Shown here: in pieces, positions 35,101 through 45,349 of the stretch
Position numbering within the stretch: position 1 is the stretch's first letter
Layout of the letters: each line of letters starts with the position of its first letter
Source of the DNA: Epichloe hybrida
Taxonomy: Eukaryota > Ascomycota > Sordariomycetes > Hypocreales > Clavicipitaceae
Direction: 5' to 3'
Length of the DNA stretch: 64,000 bases
Assembly (NCBI GenBank): GCA_019022495.1
Contig: JAFEKR010000006.1
Coordinates: 2,790,001-2,854,000, forward strand
Program-made: the position numbers and the translations under genes
The notes under the pieces: model-generated
What the model saw: only the letters and a program-made list of their open reading frames with translations
What the model was told of the DNA's origin: nothing
Databases searched by the model: none

Positions 35101-36976
35101 ATCTATTCTGCTCGATGTAATGAATGTCAAGGATTTCGCTCCCGAGGACACCATCTACTTGGATATGTTCATCGCCAGAAATCTGCCCAAGTTTCCGCAA
35201 TACCTTCTATTCTCTGGTTCTACTCTTTGCAAAGTTTTGACAGGCCTTTGCAACTATCCTGGCGACGATCTCGCCGAGGATGCACAGCTCAGTGCGGAGT
35301 ATCTTTTGTCTGTATACCAACCCTCGGAGATGCAATTGTTCATGCCTCTGTTTAAAAGAGCAGGATTCTACCGAATATTGAAACGAGTTTTTCGGGTAGA
35401 GCACCAATATGGAAATCTCATTGCGGCATATTTTGAGGATCCCGAAGAACAAGAGTCGGTGTTTGAATGCATAGCAGACTGCCTGCGGCCGCAAAAAGAG
35501 CTCGATGCGCGGAAACTACAGGAAGTGCAACAAGTCATCGAGCGACACTGTCGTGACTTGCTAGAGCTTAGTCCTGAGCGGACAGCCAAAATACTGGCAC
35601 GACAGCCGACAGCAGTCCATGAGCATGTTGTCGAGTCTGCAACAGATGACCCGGAACTACAACATGCATACCTGAAGGCTCTCATCGAACCCGATGGCGC
35701 CAATGATGAGCCTTGTCGTCAGGGTGATCAGGGCCTGACCGAACAATATGTGCAACTCATGTGCCGATTTGACCCCTCCCATGTAACGACGTTTGTCAGC
35801 AGTATGCAGCCTACAGACCTGAGGCTTGAAAAGTTGCTTCCAACAATGGAGGAGACTGGTGTTGTTGATGCCGCAGTTGTCCTCATGGCTCGAGATGGCC
35901 AGGTCAACCAAGCCATGGATCGTCTCATCCAGCATTTGTTTACCCTTGAATTGGCATTACAGGGCATCTTGTCCGAAGGCCGCGAATCTGACTCGGATGA
36001 TGTCGAGGATCTTGATTCGGCTGTGATGGAGCTACTCGAGAGCCTTCAGAAGTACGTCCATGTGGGTATATGGCTGTGTCAGGGCCAGACGAAAACCTCC
36101 AAGAAAGTCAAGGTCGTAAAAAAGGGCAGAGAACTTGCAAATGGCAGTCTATCTGCAGACGAATCGTTGTGGCTGAAGTTAATCGACGCCTGCGTACAAT
36201 TGACGCGGAAGCTTTCGCCTGCAATGCAAGATGGACTGCGCGCTTCAGCCTTGGATGGAGAGAAGGCCCTGACGCTTCATCGATCGCTTGTTCAGCACAC
36301 GTTTACCGCCCTTCTGACGGCAACATCTAGCCAAAGCCAGGTACAGGCCGGCTCGAACCTGCTATCAAACGCGGGAAGCAACCTGTCTTTCTTGAGGATT
36401 CTGCGTGCCTTTCTTACCAATGCCGCCGCATCATCGCCGAGTTTAGCCGACCTGCGGGGCGTTTTGGGTTCCATATTCGCGGCGTATGCCTATGAAGAAA
36501 CGATTCTACGACTATCCAATCGCCTACTGGAGCGAAGTCTGTTCATGAACGTAAATCAATCTGTGCAACTACGACTGCGGGGATGGCGACCAAAAGGATC
36601 AACGTGTGAGGCTTGCGGTCGGCGAGTCTGGGGCCCTGGCGTCGCAGGAGGCTCCGTATTTGAGGCATGGGAAGACAAGCAGGCAGCGGAAGATGCAGCA
36701 CGAAGAGAAAGGAAGATGCGGGTTTCGGAAAGAGCAAAAGGCAAGCCAGGGGAGTCAGATGTCAAGAACAAGGGCAAGAGTCTGGACACTCGGCCATCCA
36801 GCATGCTGATGGAGCCAGACGCTGGCGTGGCTGGTAAGGATGCACTCCTAGGGCCGCTGGTCGTACTGGCATGTCGGCATATCTATCATCAGAGCTGTCT
36901 AGACGCGCTGCAAGAAAAGCAGGAGAATGGTATTATCGGAAGAGAGCGAGAACACAAGTGTCCGATCGATGGCTGA
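32143..36976 (+). CDS. VPS8: Vacuolar sorting protein Vps8, CORVET tethering subunit
   Basis: Three exons, 32143-32421, 32492-32927 and 32991-36976, give 1566 residues, near the usual length. Introns start GTAAAC and GTACGT and end TGCAAG and TTACAG; frames join exactly. A disordered acidic and Ser-rich N-terminus is followed by WD-like repeats (LAVSALIALGTSKGIILIFD, then VAISADHTTVAGGHANGNIF) forming the beta-propeller. A long helical solenoid follows (LIAMMEVGDYVGAIRLATSYY, a Vps8-typical stretch), then a C-terminal RING-type finger (CEACGRRVWG, then CRHIYHQSC and CPID). Vps8 is the specific subunit of CORVET, which binds Rab5 and tethers early endosomes. Two acidic runs near residues 1000-1200 are unremarkable. 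Strong family match. Confidence 0.93.
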
Positions 36977-37301
36977 GCACAAAGAGAAGAGAGGCGCGAG
37001 ATGTACCATTAGATGTATGACGACGAGATGAGGGCAGCATTTTTCTGCTGAATAATAATCACGAGTAGAAGACACAGTACATGCCCTTTTTAGAGGGCAC
37101 TTTGACGCATGCTCGTGCAGGCTGGCCGGAGTACCGGCTCCGTGTCTCCGTGTCTCCGTGTCTCCGTGTCTCTGTCTCCGTGTCTGAAGTCTGGAGCCCA
37201 CCCGGCTGGCGCCCCGAGCTTGGTTTTCCTCCGTCAACACCATCACCCATTTTGACGAGCGCAGATGGTCCGCTGCGCAGCTGCGCCAACCTGCGCCCAT
37301 A
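36977..37301. other. VPS8-GPI19 spacer with a short tandem repeat
   Basis: 37141-37186 repeats an eight-base unit (CGTGTCTC) about five times. Otherwise terminator of VPS8 and promoter of the next gene. Confidence 0.6.
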
Positions 37302-38018
37302 ATGTCAGCATCGTCCGAGGAAGAAGACGAGGATTACCTCTCCGACAATCAATCCTCGGGATCGAGTTCCGACCACGACTTCCCCCCGCGACCGCTGTCG
37401 CAAAACTACTTTGCGCCTCCATTCTACGGACGACCTCCCACGCCACTCCCTCCCTCGCCGTCCCTGACATCCGTCCTGCGGCCATCTCGCCCTACTACTC
37501 CCGATCCTTCCGACGAGGATAACATTGCGCCCGTTCCGCACGCGGCACCCCGAGTGCCGACATACGAATACTATGGCTTCGTTCTCTACCTCTTCAGCAG
37601 CCTCACGTTTCTCATGTACCTCCTCTGGAGCTACCTGCCCTCGCCGTTTCTCCACGCCCTCGGGATCTACTACTACCCCAACCGGTGGTGGGCGCTCGCC
37701 GTGCCCGCCTTCATCGTCATGCTGCTGTGCTACATCTACGTGGCCCTGGCTGCGTACAACACGGAGATGCTGACGGTGCCCATGCACAGCGTGGAGACGA
37801 TTGTGGACGGCGCAGGGAAGCCGGCGGTGATTGATACCAAGGGACGTCTGAGGGGGAGCGGGAAGAAGGAGAGGAAATGCGATGGCAACGGGAGGTTGCG
37901 GTGGAGGGAGATCTGGAACGAGGGGACGGACGCGGTCATGGACATTCCGCTGGCGGGCGTGTGTGAGGTTCTGTACGGGGAAGGGAGGGGGGAGGCTGAC
38001 GATGATGATGGGATTTGA
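37302..38018 (+). CDS. GPI19: PIG-P/Gpi19-type subunit of GPI-GlcNAc transferase
   Basis: One exon, 238 residues. An acidic and Pro-rich N-terminus (about 85 residues) precedes the PIG-P domain: PTYEYYGFVLYLFSSLTFLM opens the first membrane helix, LPSPFLHALGIYYYPNRWWA is the conserved loop, and AVPAFIVMLLCYIYVALA is the second helix. The tail is charged and ends near DIPLAGVCEVLYG, also conserved in the family. The complex works on the cytosolic face of the ER, moving GlcNAc from UDP-GlcNAc to phosphatidylinositol, the first step of GPI-anchor synthesis. The sugar donor is made by UAP1, 6 kb upstream; probably coincidence. The acidic N-terminal extension is longer than in yeast. Confidence 0.88.
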   Translation: MSASSEEEDEDYLSDNQSSGSSSDHDFPPRPLSQNYFAPPFYGRPPTPLPPSPSLTSVLRPSRPTTPDPSDEDNIAPVPHAAPRVPTYEYYGFVLYLFSSLTFLMYLLWSYLPSPFLHALGIYYYPNRWWALAVPAFIVMLLCYIYVALAAYNTEMLTVPMHSVETIVDGAGKPAVIDTKGRLRGSGKKERKCDGNGRLRWREIWNEGTDAVMDIPLAGVCEVLYGEGRGEADDDDGI

Positions 38019-38352
38019 GCATGTACATGTAGCATGTGTGCATCCGCGGCGAGGCTCACAACACAACAGACTGTAGATATTATGTACAACGATGGCTACA
38101 ATGAATGCGACTTGATATTAATCTTATATGCCGCGTCGTAATAGGCTGCCAGCTGAGCTGCGTCGTGGAAATGGACCCACATCCCCCCCACACCCCACCA
38201 CAGCCTTGCTGCAAGTCTACCACTACCAAGCTGTCTAAAAATTTCACCTTCGAGTTGAAAACATTCTCTGCTCCCGGCTCGCTGTATCGTATCAGGTCCG
38301 CCGCCGCCGCCGCCCAAAAGACCTGTGCCTAAGCGGCTCATCTGAAATAATC
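38019..38352. other. GPI19-ROK1 spacer
   Basis: No gene seen. A short (GCC)n run lies at about 38300-38312 just before ROK1. Confidence 0.5.
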
Positions 38353-40476
38353 ATGGACATTCTCAAGGTCTTGTCCCGCGGGATAAAAAAGACCAACAAA
38401 GGCGGCGCTGCCAAACACAATGCCACCTCCCATTTACCGTCTGCCGGCACCAAGGCCAACCCGCAGCTCTACCACGATCAAGTCCGCGGCATGAAGCGCA
38501 AGCGCACAGGTGACGAGCCTGGAGCTTCTGCTCCCGTGAACCTACCCGTCGTCGACTATTTTGCTCCAAAACAGGATATTTCTTCCGAGAGCAAATCGAG
38601 TGAATCGCCAATGGCCGAGCGAGCCGCGAGTCCGCAACCAGGACCTACCAAAAAGTTGACCGAGGACGAATGCCGCAAACTCCTGCGGTCGCATCGTCTC
38701 AAGATCACTCTGCTTTCCAAGCACGAGGAGCAGAAGAAGATTAAGAAGCCGAAGAAGAAACAAAGGGCTGTTCTGGAAGAGAAAAAAGAGGACAAGAAGA
38801 ATCTGTTCCCTCAACCTTTGGAATCATTCGGCGACCTGCGAACGACATACGGAATATCGCGCACTGTCGCCGAGAACCTGCTTCGTCAGAGCTACCGGCT
38901 TCCGACTGAAGTGCAAATGGGCAGCCTGCCTCTACTATTACGGCCTGAGCTGGCTTTGAAGGGGGTGGAAAATTTGAGTCACGGGGTGGACTTCCTGGCA
39001 GTTGCGCCCACGGGAAGCGGCAAGACGATCAGTTTCCTCATCCCGGCGATCGACAGGATCATGAAGAGGCGTGAAAGGGGGGGCGTCCATGGCATCCGGG
39101 AGCTGGAGGCTGTGATTGTAGCCCCGACCCGGGAGCTGGTTCATCAAATAGTGAACGAAGGCAATAAACTTGTTCAGGGAACGGGGATCAAGATTGTGGC
39201 TATGAAGAAGGAGACGCAGCTGGCTGCTGGGCAGCAGCTTATTGTTGACGACGGCTCATCGGATGATGATGATGAGTCTGAGGAAGAGGAAGAAGAAGAA
39301 GACACGAAACGCCAGGGCCAAGGCAAGGGCAAGGGCAAGGCAAAGAAACCTCACCCCGAGACCAAGACGGACATACTGGTGACGACACCACAACTTTTGC
39401 TCAACTTTTTGGAATCTGGACCAAGTGGAACACACAAGGTTCTTCCGACAGTACGAGATTTGATCCTGGACGAGGCCGATGTGCTGCTGGATCCGCTATT
39501 CAAAGAGACGACCTTGGGACTATGGACGGCCTGCACCAATGACAAGGTGCGATTATCGTTCTGGTCAGCCACAATGGGCTCCAACATCGAGTCGCTGGTC
39601 ACGGAGGAGCTCAGGACAAGAGCAGAAAACTCGGCGAGCACACAAAAGCCATTCGTGAGACTGGTTGTTGGACTAAAAGACACGGCGGTGCCCAACATTG
39701 TTCACAAGCTCACCTACACGGCGAGCGAGCAGGGCAAGCTTCTTGCTCTACGCCAGCTTCTGCACCCCACAAGCAACGACGACACAGGCCCACCGCTTCG
39801 GCCTCCGTTCCTCGTCTTCACACAGACGATTGATCGAGCGACGGCGCTTCACGAAGAGCTCAAGTACGACATCCCCTTGGAGGCCGGGGGCTCATCGCGC
39901 ATTGCCGCACTTCACAGCGGCCTGGCCGACTCGGCTCGCTCGGCCATTATGCGCAAGTTCCGAGCGGGCGAAATCTGGGTCCTCGTCACGACCGACGTTC
40001 TCGCGCGCGGCGTAGACTTTGCGGGCGTCAACGGCGTCGTGAACTTTGACGTGCCCGGCTCTGCGGCCGCGTACGTCCACCGCGCGGGACGAACCGGCCG
40101 AGCCGGCAGAGAAGGCGGCGTCGCCGTGACGTTTTACACAAAGGAGGACATAGCGTTTGTCAAGACGGTTGCCAACGTGATTGCCGTGAGCGAAAAGCAA
40201 GCCGGCAAGACGGGCGATGGAGCGGGCGTCCAGAAATGGCTGCTGGACGCTCTCCCCAACGTGGCCAAGGCGGACAGGAAGAAGCTCAAGGAGCGAGGCG
40301 TGGAGTCACGACGGAGCAGCGGTGGTGGGCGCAGGGCGATGATTACATCCAAGAGCGGGTATGAGAGGACGAGGGAGCATAATAGGAAGGGCGCCATGGA
40401 TGCGAATAAGAGGAGGAGGTTGGAGGGGCGGAAAGAGGAGGGTGATGATGAGGGTGAGTGGGCTGGGTTGGACTAG
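38353..40476 (+). CDS. ROK1: DEAD-box RNA helicase Rok1
   Basis: One exon, 707 residues. The start MDILKVLSRGIKK is typical of Rok1/DDX52. The Q-motif region (FGDLRTTYGISRTVAENL, then PTEVQ) precedes RecA domain 1: Walker A APTGSGKT, PTRELVHQI, the DEAD box LDEADVLLD, and SAT in FWSATMG. Domain 2 has VLARGVDFAGV and HRAGRTGRAGR. Between motifs Ia/Ib and II is an unusual acidic then basic insert (runs of Asp/Glu, then GQGKGKGKAKKP), which other filamentous fungi may share. Rok1 acts in the nucleolus, releasing the snoRNA snR30-type contacts during 18S rRNA processing in small-subunit assembly (known from yeast). The basic C-terminal tail fits RNA binding. Confidence 0.94.
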   Translation: MDILKVLSRGIKKTNKGGAAKHNATSHLPSAGTKANPQLYHDQVRGMKRKRTGDEPGASAPVNLPVVDYFAPKQDISSESKSSESPMAERAASPQPGPTKKLTEDECRKLLRSHRLKITLLSKHEEQKKIKKPKKKQRAVLEEKKEDKKNLFPQPLESFGDLRTTYGISRTVAENLLRQSYRLPTEVQMGSLPLLLRPELALKGVENLSHGVDFLAVAPTGSGKTISFLIPAIDRIMKRRERGGVHGIRELEAVIVAPTRELVHQIVNEGNKLVQGTGIKIVAMKKETQLAAGQQLIVDDGSSDDDDESEEEEEEEDTKRQGQGKGKGKAKKPHPETKTDILVTTPQLLLNFLESGPSGTHKVLPTVRDLILDEADVLLDPLFKETTLGLWTACTNDKVRLSFWSATMGSNIESLVTEELRTRAENSASTQKPFVRLVVGLKDTAVPNIVHKLTYTASEQGKLLALRQLLHPTSNDDTGPPLRPPFLVFTQTIDRATALHEELKYDIPLEAGGSSRIAALHSGLADSARSAIMRKFRAGEIWVLVTTDVLARGVDFAGVNGVVNFDVPGSAAAYVHRAGRTGRAGREGGVAVTFYTKEDIAFVKTVANVIAVSEKQAGKTGDGAGVQKWLLDALPNVAKADRKKLKERGVESRRSSGGGRRAMITSKSGYERTREHNRKGAMDANKRRRLEGRKEEGDDEGEWAGLD

Positions 40477-40929
40477 ATGTAATCATGTAAATGAGAAGTC
40501 TAGAACAGTAGGTCAGCGAAAAATCATCTTTAGGTGTTTGTTTTAAAATGAACAATAAGGGATGTATGTTGTCACAGTCACATGTATGTAATTCGAACGT
40601 TTTTCATCAACCCAATTAACCCCTCCCTACCTTGACAGCTACAGTGTGACACCTTCTGGGTTCTCTGCACACTGACTGGCAGTGCAGTGACTGCTATGCT
40701 AATGAACGCTACCCCACTGGGCCACTGGGCCACTGGGCCACTGTACAACTGCACATGTACGTACCGCAACATTCCATCCAGTCATTCGCAGCGCCGGCCA
40801 GCGATTTGTTTCCCAACCTTCTTCATCACAGTAAAACGAAGGAGACCCCTTCGAGTCCGAATCCTTGCGTCAAGGGTTTCTTCGCCTCATCTCTTGACGT
40901 CTGCATGGCACAGACAGCCACAGGCCAAC
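40477..40929. other. Spacer with a short tandem repeat
   Basis: The unit CCACTGGG is repeated about 3.5 times at 40714-40741. No gene is seen; it probably contains the promoter of the kinase-like gene. Confidence 0.5.
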
Positions 40930-42221
40930 ATGCTCAACCGCGAAGACCGTTTCTACGCACCAAGCGGCGAAATTTATCCAGGCGGCCCCAGCATATGGCA
41001 TGTCATTGACTGGGATCAACGGCGGCTTGTCTCGGTCAAGATGGACCAAGAGCAGGAATCACCAGATGTGGCCTTTGCGTGTCTTTTGAAGCACATTGAT
41101 CATCTACCTCCCGATATCTACCTCGTCCATCTTTCGCCCGAAGGCGACTTGCTCTCCTCGTCCAACGACCCAGAAGATGACGAGACGCTCTGTCCCTTCC
41201 GGCCGTCACTCGACGCAGCACAGCTGCCACCTGGCATCATGACCGCATCCCGGGCAGAGCTCCAAGAAGTTTCTAGACTTGGCCCGAATGTGGATCTGGT
41301 CATATATCCCAATTCCACGCGGCCAGGTGACAAGGTGACAGGCGCATTCCGCTCGCATGTTCAGATTTTCTAACGTCAACTTAGTTTGTCTTCAAGTATT
41401 TTTTCCTCTTTCAACATCTAGGCTTCTGTTGGCACGAGATGTGTCTCTGGTGTCGCCTCAAGCATCCAAATATTGTCCCCTTTGACAAAGTAGTCGTCGA
41501 CGAGCTCGAGGGCCGTTTTGTCGGGTTCACATCAAAATACATAGCCGGCGGCACGCTCGATGAAAACAAGACGCGTGTTTTCAAATTGAAGTGGCTTCAT
41601 CAACTCACTGATGTCCTTGACGAGTTGAACCTGAATCTAGGCGTCGCTCACCAAGACGTGGCGCCAAGAAACATACTCATTGACGAATCAACTGATATGT
41701 TGATGCTATTCGACTTTAACTTTTCCGCACGCATAGGAAGACAAGGGTATTCTGAGCATCGCAATGATGTCAAGGGAGTCGTCTTTACCATGTACGAAGT
41801 CATCACCCGTGATAAAGCTCGGCGCGACAAAAGACACGAGGACCAGGACGTATCAGCAGTCCAAAATTTGACCTGGGACAAGCACCCTGATGTACAGCTG
41901 GATCACCCCGTCTCCGAATTCCGCAGAGTTCTCGATGAGTGGTGTGAGCGGCGGCGAGAGGGACCCCAGATTACGATGAACACCCAAGCCCCCAACTTCC
42001 TTGACTGGCCGCCGCTTCCTGAGCCGCCGCTTACTGAAACCATGATAAATCGCGGACCAGATCTTGAGCCGCTTAAAGAGATGGAGAAACGATATGACTG
42101 GGAGAGAACTAAGCTGCTGCAGCAAGGAAAGGCGGTCCTGAACTGGCAGAGGCCGGCTCAGAAGTGGCCAGAAAGAGAGGATAAACTCAGGGGGAGTAGT
42201 CTAGAAGTGGCGAATGAGTAG
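40930..42221 (+). CDS. Fungus-specific protein-kinase-like protein with DFN in place of DFG
   Basis: Two exons, 40930-41334 and 41385-42221, give 413 residues. The 50-base intron begins GTGACA, has CTAAC as branch point and ends ACTTAG. Splicing recovers the family block FVFKYFFLFQ then WHEMCLWCRLKHPNIVPFD, missing from the unspliced frame, and this decided the intron. The catalytic loop is HQDVAPRN (about residue 224) and the metal-binding motif reads DFNF (about 245) rather than DFG. The FKY motif may carry the ATP-site lysine. The start MLNREDRFYAPSGE was chosen by frame and length. Family members are common and expanded in filamentous ascomycetes, mostly without assigned role; activity is uncertain given DFN. 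A kinase fold is well supported, function is not. Confidence 0.82.
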
Positions 42222-42546
42222 CTAAAGTAAACAACGACCGGGTATGGACGTGTCGTGTGAATTTGTATTCGGACCTCACTGCAGCGACGCAATAGAAATG
42301 AGGCTTTTCGGTGCTCATCGTCGTCAGTGTAACTTCCAAGGCTACCGCTATTGTTTCCCCAGGGTTAACCATTTCCCACTTGCAACACGGAGCGCGGTGT
42401 CACCCCTTCAAACGTGCGAAGACCCTTGCGATGTACTGGGCCTAGTGCATATTGTGTTGATTCAATTTTTTTTTTTAGGGAAAATGTACGAGGATAAGAT
42501 GGTCTTTTCAAGGAAATTCATAGAGGAAAACAAAGCTCTACATGGG

Positions 42547-42610
42547 CTTCCAGCCCTAACAAAGGAAGCCAAGGTCTTCCAGCCCTAACAAATGAAGCCA
42601 AGGTCTTCGG
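42547..42610. repeat. Direct repeat, about 31-base unit, two copies
   Basis: CTTCCAGCCCTAACAAA followed by GGAAGCCAAGGT or TGAAGCCAAGGT occurs twice in tandem with one or two differences. Confidence 0.8.
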
Positions 42611-42689
42611 GATTGATTGACAAAACTTTAGCAGAGGAACCAAGTTCAGCAAGGTAAAAAACATCCATTTGTAGATGTTTTTAGGAACA

Positions 42690-42717
42690 CCTGTGAACAC
42701 CTGTGAACACCTGTGAT
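42690..42717. repeat. Tandem repeat of AACACCTGTG
   Basis: The ten-base unit AACACCTGTG is repeated about three times without change. Confidence 0.85.
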
Positions 42718-43193
42718 GGTGCAATTTACATATACTAGGAAGTATTAACCCCCTATCTGCCTTTGTTCTGATTGGCTCATATCCCGGGACCAAGGGGTTG
42801 TCAACGGCACTGATGGCAAGGCTCACCAACACGGGTACCGATGTGGTTCTGGGGGGCCGGAACGGTGCAAAATCCGCTCTTTCCCGAAGCAGTGCTTTTG
42901 TTGCCACAAGTCAACGGATGCCGCCGGAAAAGGTGCCCGCAAACGGCGCTGTAGAAGAAGTACCATCCGCAATAGCACCCGGGAGCGCCGTTTGGGTTCT
43001 GCACCCTGTTTCTGTTGGCTGTGCGATTTATGCTGTCTGGTGCGATGGTTGCCTGTGCCATTGCGAACGGGGGACCTGGACTGGCTCTTGTCAGCTTTAT
43101 TAGCCAGAAGCCATGAACGGCAACTCTATGCTCTCGTACAGTGTGTGATGTTGACAAGTGAAGCCGTTCACTCTATGCTCATACAGCGGTGCG

Positions 43194-43194
<1 letters not shown>

Positions 43195-43233
<39 letters not shown>
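43195..43233. repeat. Microsatellite (GAT)13
   Basis: Thirteen perfect GAT units; the poly-Met and poly-Asp frames across it are not genes. Confidence 0.95.
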
Positions 43234-43234
<1 letters not shown>

Positions 43235-43616
43235 GTAAACTTGCGCAACCCTCAAACAAAAGGGACAACGTCCCTATTTATCTTCATCGACCATCCATCG
43301 GGCCACCAGGCCAGAGGCAGTTCAACATATTTCCTGTCAAGACCTCGGCAGCTTGTGCTTCCAAACGCCGTTAGCCTTTGACGGCCTGTTTCGAACTTTG
43401 CAATGAAGCCGTCGTCTACTGCCACTGGGCAGCAGCGTCAAGTTGGTAAGCTCGAGGTTTCACCGCAGCATGCATGCTACATGCGGGCCGCTAGCGCCAA
43501 CAGACAGACCAGTCGAGCAAGCGCCGTCATGAGGCCGTTTGAGTCGACGAAAACCAAGTAGTGGTTAATAAGGCCGGACCCCATGATGATGAGAGACAAG
43601 GCCAACATGTAAAACC

Positions 43617-43894
43617 TGCAGTAGTGATTTTCCAATCATGCAGTAGTCACTCGGCCTGGAAAGGAAGAGGTACCTTTCCACGCAACTTTATAAGAGAAGT
43701 GACCTCCTGTAATTCATCCATAGATGAGCTTCTACATACATTATTACGTAGTTCCATTTAGTGGACTGGCTAGCTCCTGTGCCCTAGTTTACTTGCATAA
43801 ATTGCAGGAGGTCACTCCTCTTACAAATTTACGTGAAAAGGTACTTGTTCCGCTTTAGGCCTAGTGGCTACTGCATGATTGGAAGATCACTGCA
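43617..43894. mobile_element. Foldback MITE with about 100-base inverted arms
   Basis: Left arm 43617-43716 and right arm 43796-43894 are inverted copies, about 80 percent alike by eye, with an 80-base loop. Matching stretches include TGCAGTAG/TGCAGT at the tips, TTCCAATCATGCAGTAG, AAG-GTACCTTT, and GTGACCTCCTG. There is no coding capacity. Differences between the arms are mixed, not only RIP-type. I found no clear target duplication, so the superfamily stays open; PIF or hAT-type MITEs are possible. Confidence 0.8.
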
Positions 43895-44468
43895 TCTCCG
43901 TACATGTATGTACTCCGTATGTACATACGTCCGTACGTGTTGAGAGAAGGCAGCTGGCAGCTAATTGATGATGTGCAGAAAGTCATCTGGAGGTCGCAGG
44001 CGCCAGGGTGGGTCGTGGCGGGGCGTTGCAGGTCCTACGGAGTAAGGATCCGTACATAATAACAAGCGCAAAATTAAGTGGCTAGTTGGCTGCGCCTCTT
44101 TTTCCCTCGTGCAACACGGGCCGCTGATTGGCCAAGTGGACCTTGTCCGCCAATTTGATGAAACGGCGAGGCGCATCCATTCATAGCTGGGTGGGAAGGG
44201 GGGACCCTCCGTACCTGCCTACTCAGGCACCAACTGAATTGCACATTTTGAAGCATCTGCGCGAATGTGTCCGAGTGCATGATGACATGTTTCGATGGGC
44301 ATTTTTACCTCGGCATTGAATACGACAACTTCCCAGGCCGTCCGATTCAGCTGATCTGCTTGGTTCCCCTGCCAAGTGTGCAGGGGCTCCATTGTTGGAA
44401 AGACTGGACTTTTTTAATTTTTATTTATTTATTTATCTTTTTCAAGCGTGCTAGCCAGACGTCTGGCC

Positions 44469-44504
44469 GCGACGGCCACGACGGCCATGACGGCCACGAC
44501 GAGC
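44469..44504. repeat. GACGGCCAC/T nine-base tandem repeat
   Basis: About four copies of a nine-base unit (GACGGCCAC or GACGGCCAT). Confidence 0.8.
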
Positions 44505-45217
44505 ATTGCTAGAGCCGACAAAGGGCGCAAAGAGGTTTAGACGGCCTTCTTGCCCCTCGAGCTAGTTGGTTACTGAAGTGCCAGAGTGCGTGCTCAACTG
44601 AAGTGGTCGGGCTGGGCTCATTCCTCGCAGCGGCTATGCAACCCAACGACTTGACGGCGTGTTTTGGGCGGATAATACGGATTACGGACGTACGGATTAC
44701 TCGGTGCAGCATACATACATTGGACATACGGAAGTACGGACTACCAAGTACGGACTACTGCCCATCCCCTTTTTCAAATTTGCGAGGCGGCAACATGGGC
44801 ATCAGACTCAGACCCCCGTCAATCCATATGTATGTATGTACGGCATTGTCATGCGCCGTCATGGTGATATTACAAGTCCGTACGGGAGACGCCCCATTCC
44901 TGCCTTGTGGTGGCCTTGTGGTTGTGACCCAGCCCGGATTTCTCTCTTTTTCCTCTCTGATCTCTGATAAGAAGACACTGATATTCGCTGTTGTCCCGAT
45001 CCTTGCTTTCTGTTTTATTCTTAATTTTTGTGAATCCCTTCGTTTCTTGCTTTTCCCCTTTTCTGGTGAGAGGGCTTCCACGACTGATTCACCTGCCACT
45101 CCTTTTTTTTTTTTTTTTTTTTTGGCTGCAAACTGTCGACCGGCTCATTCCCACCCCTGGGCACTTATACCTCCAGCCTCTTTTGCACATTTTTCTGTCC
45201 TTCTCCTGCCACCCAAG

Positions 45218-45326
45218 GTGAGTTAAAGTTGTCTCTGTTTTTTTATTAATAATTCGTCTCTTAAAATGGGTTTCCTTTTGAAACCATGTACATCTTATTT
45301 TGCTAATACTTGGGGGATTCTTTTAG
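45218..45326 (+). other. Probable 5'-leader intron of TOS1
   Basis: GGTGAGTTA at 45217 gives a strong donor and CTTTTAG at 45320-45326 an acceptor, with GCTAATA 25 bases before it as branch point. It would remove 109 bases of leader shortly before the ATG at 45350. Confidence 0.5.
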
Positions 45327-45349
45327 AGCCTTGATCGTTTAGACACACG

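Larger units (their letters stand above)
42222..45349. other. 3.1-kb spacer with repeats and a MITE
   Basis: No gene is supported. It contains two short tandem duplications near 42547-42610 and 42690-42717, a (GAT)13 run, a foldback MITE (43617-43894), a GACGGCCAC/T repeat at 44469-44504, and a poly-T run before TOS1 (about 45102-45123). Short frames here lack family resemblance. Confidence 0.6.

Noticed and set aside
37305..38066. 253-codon minus-strand frame opposite GPI19
   Set aside because: Shadow frame without domain; the plus strand encodes a clear PIG-P domain.
30000..38100. A UDP-GlcNAc gene cluster (UAP1 with GPI19)
   Set aside because: Only two housekeeping genes 6 kb apart with VPS8 between; no sign of co-regulation, likely chance.
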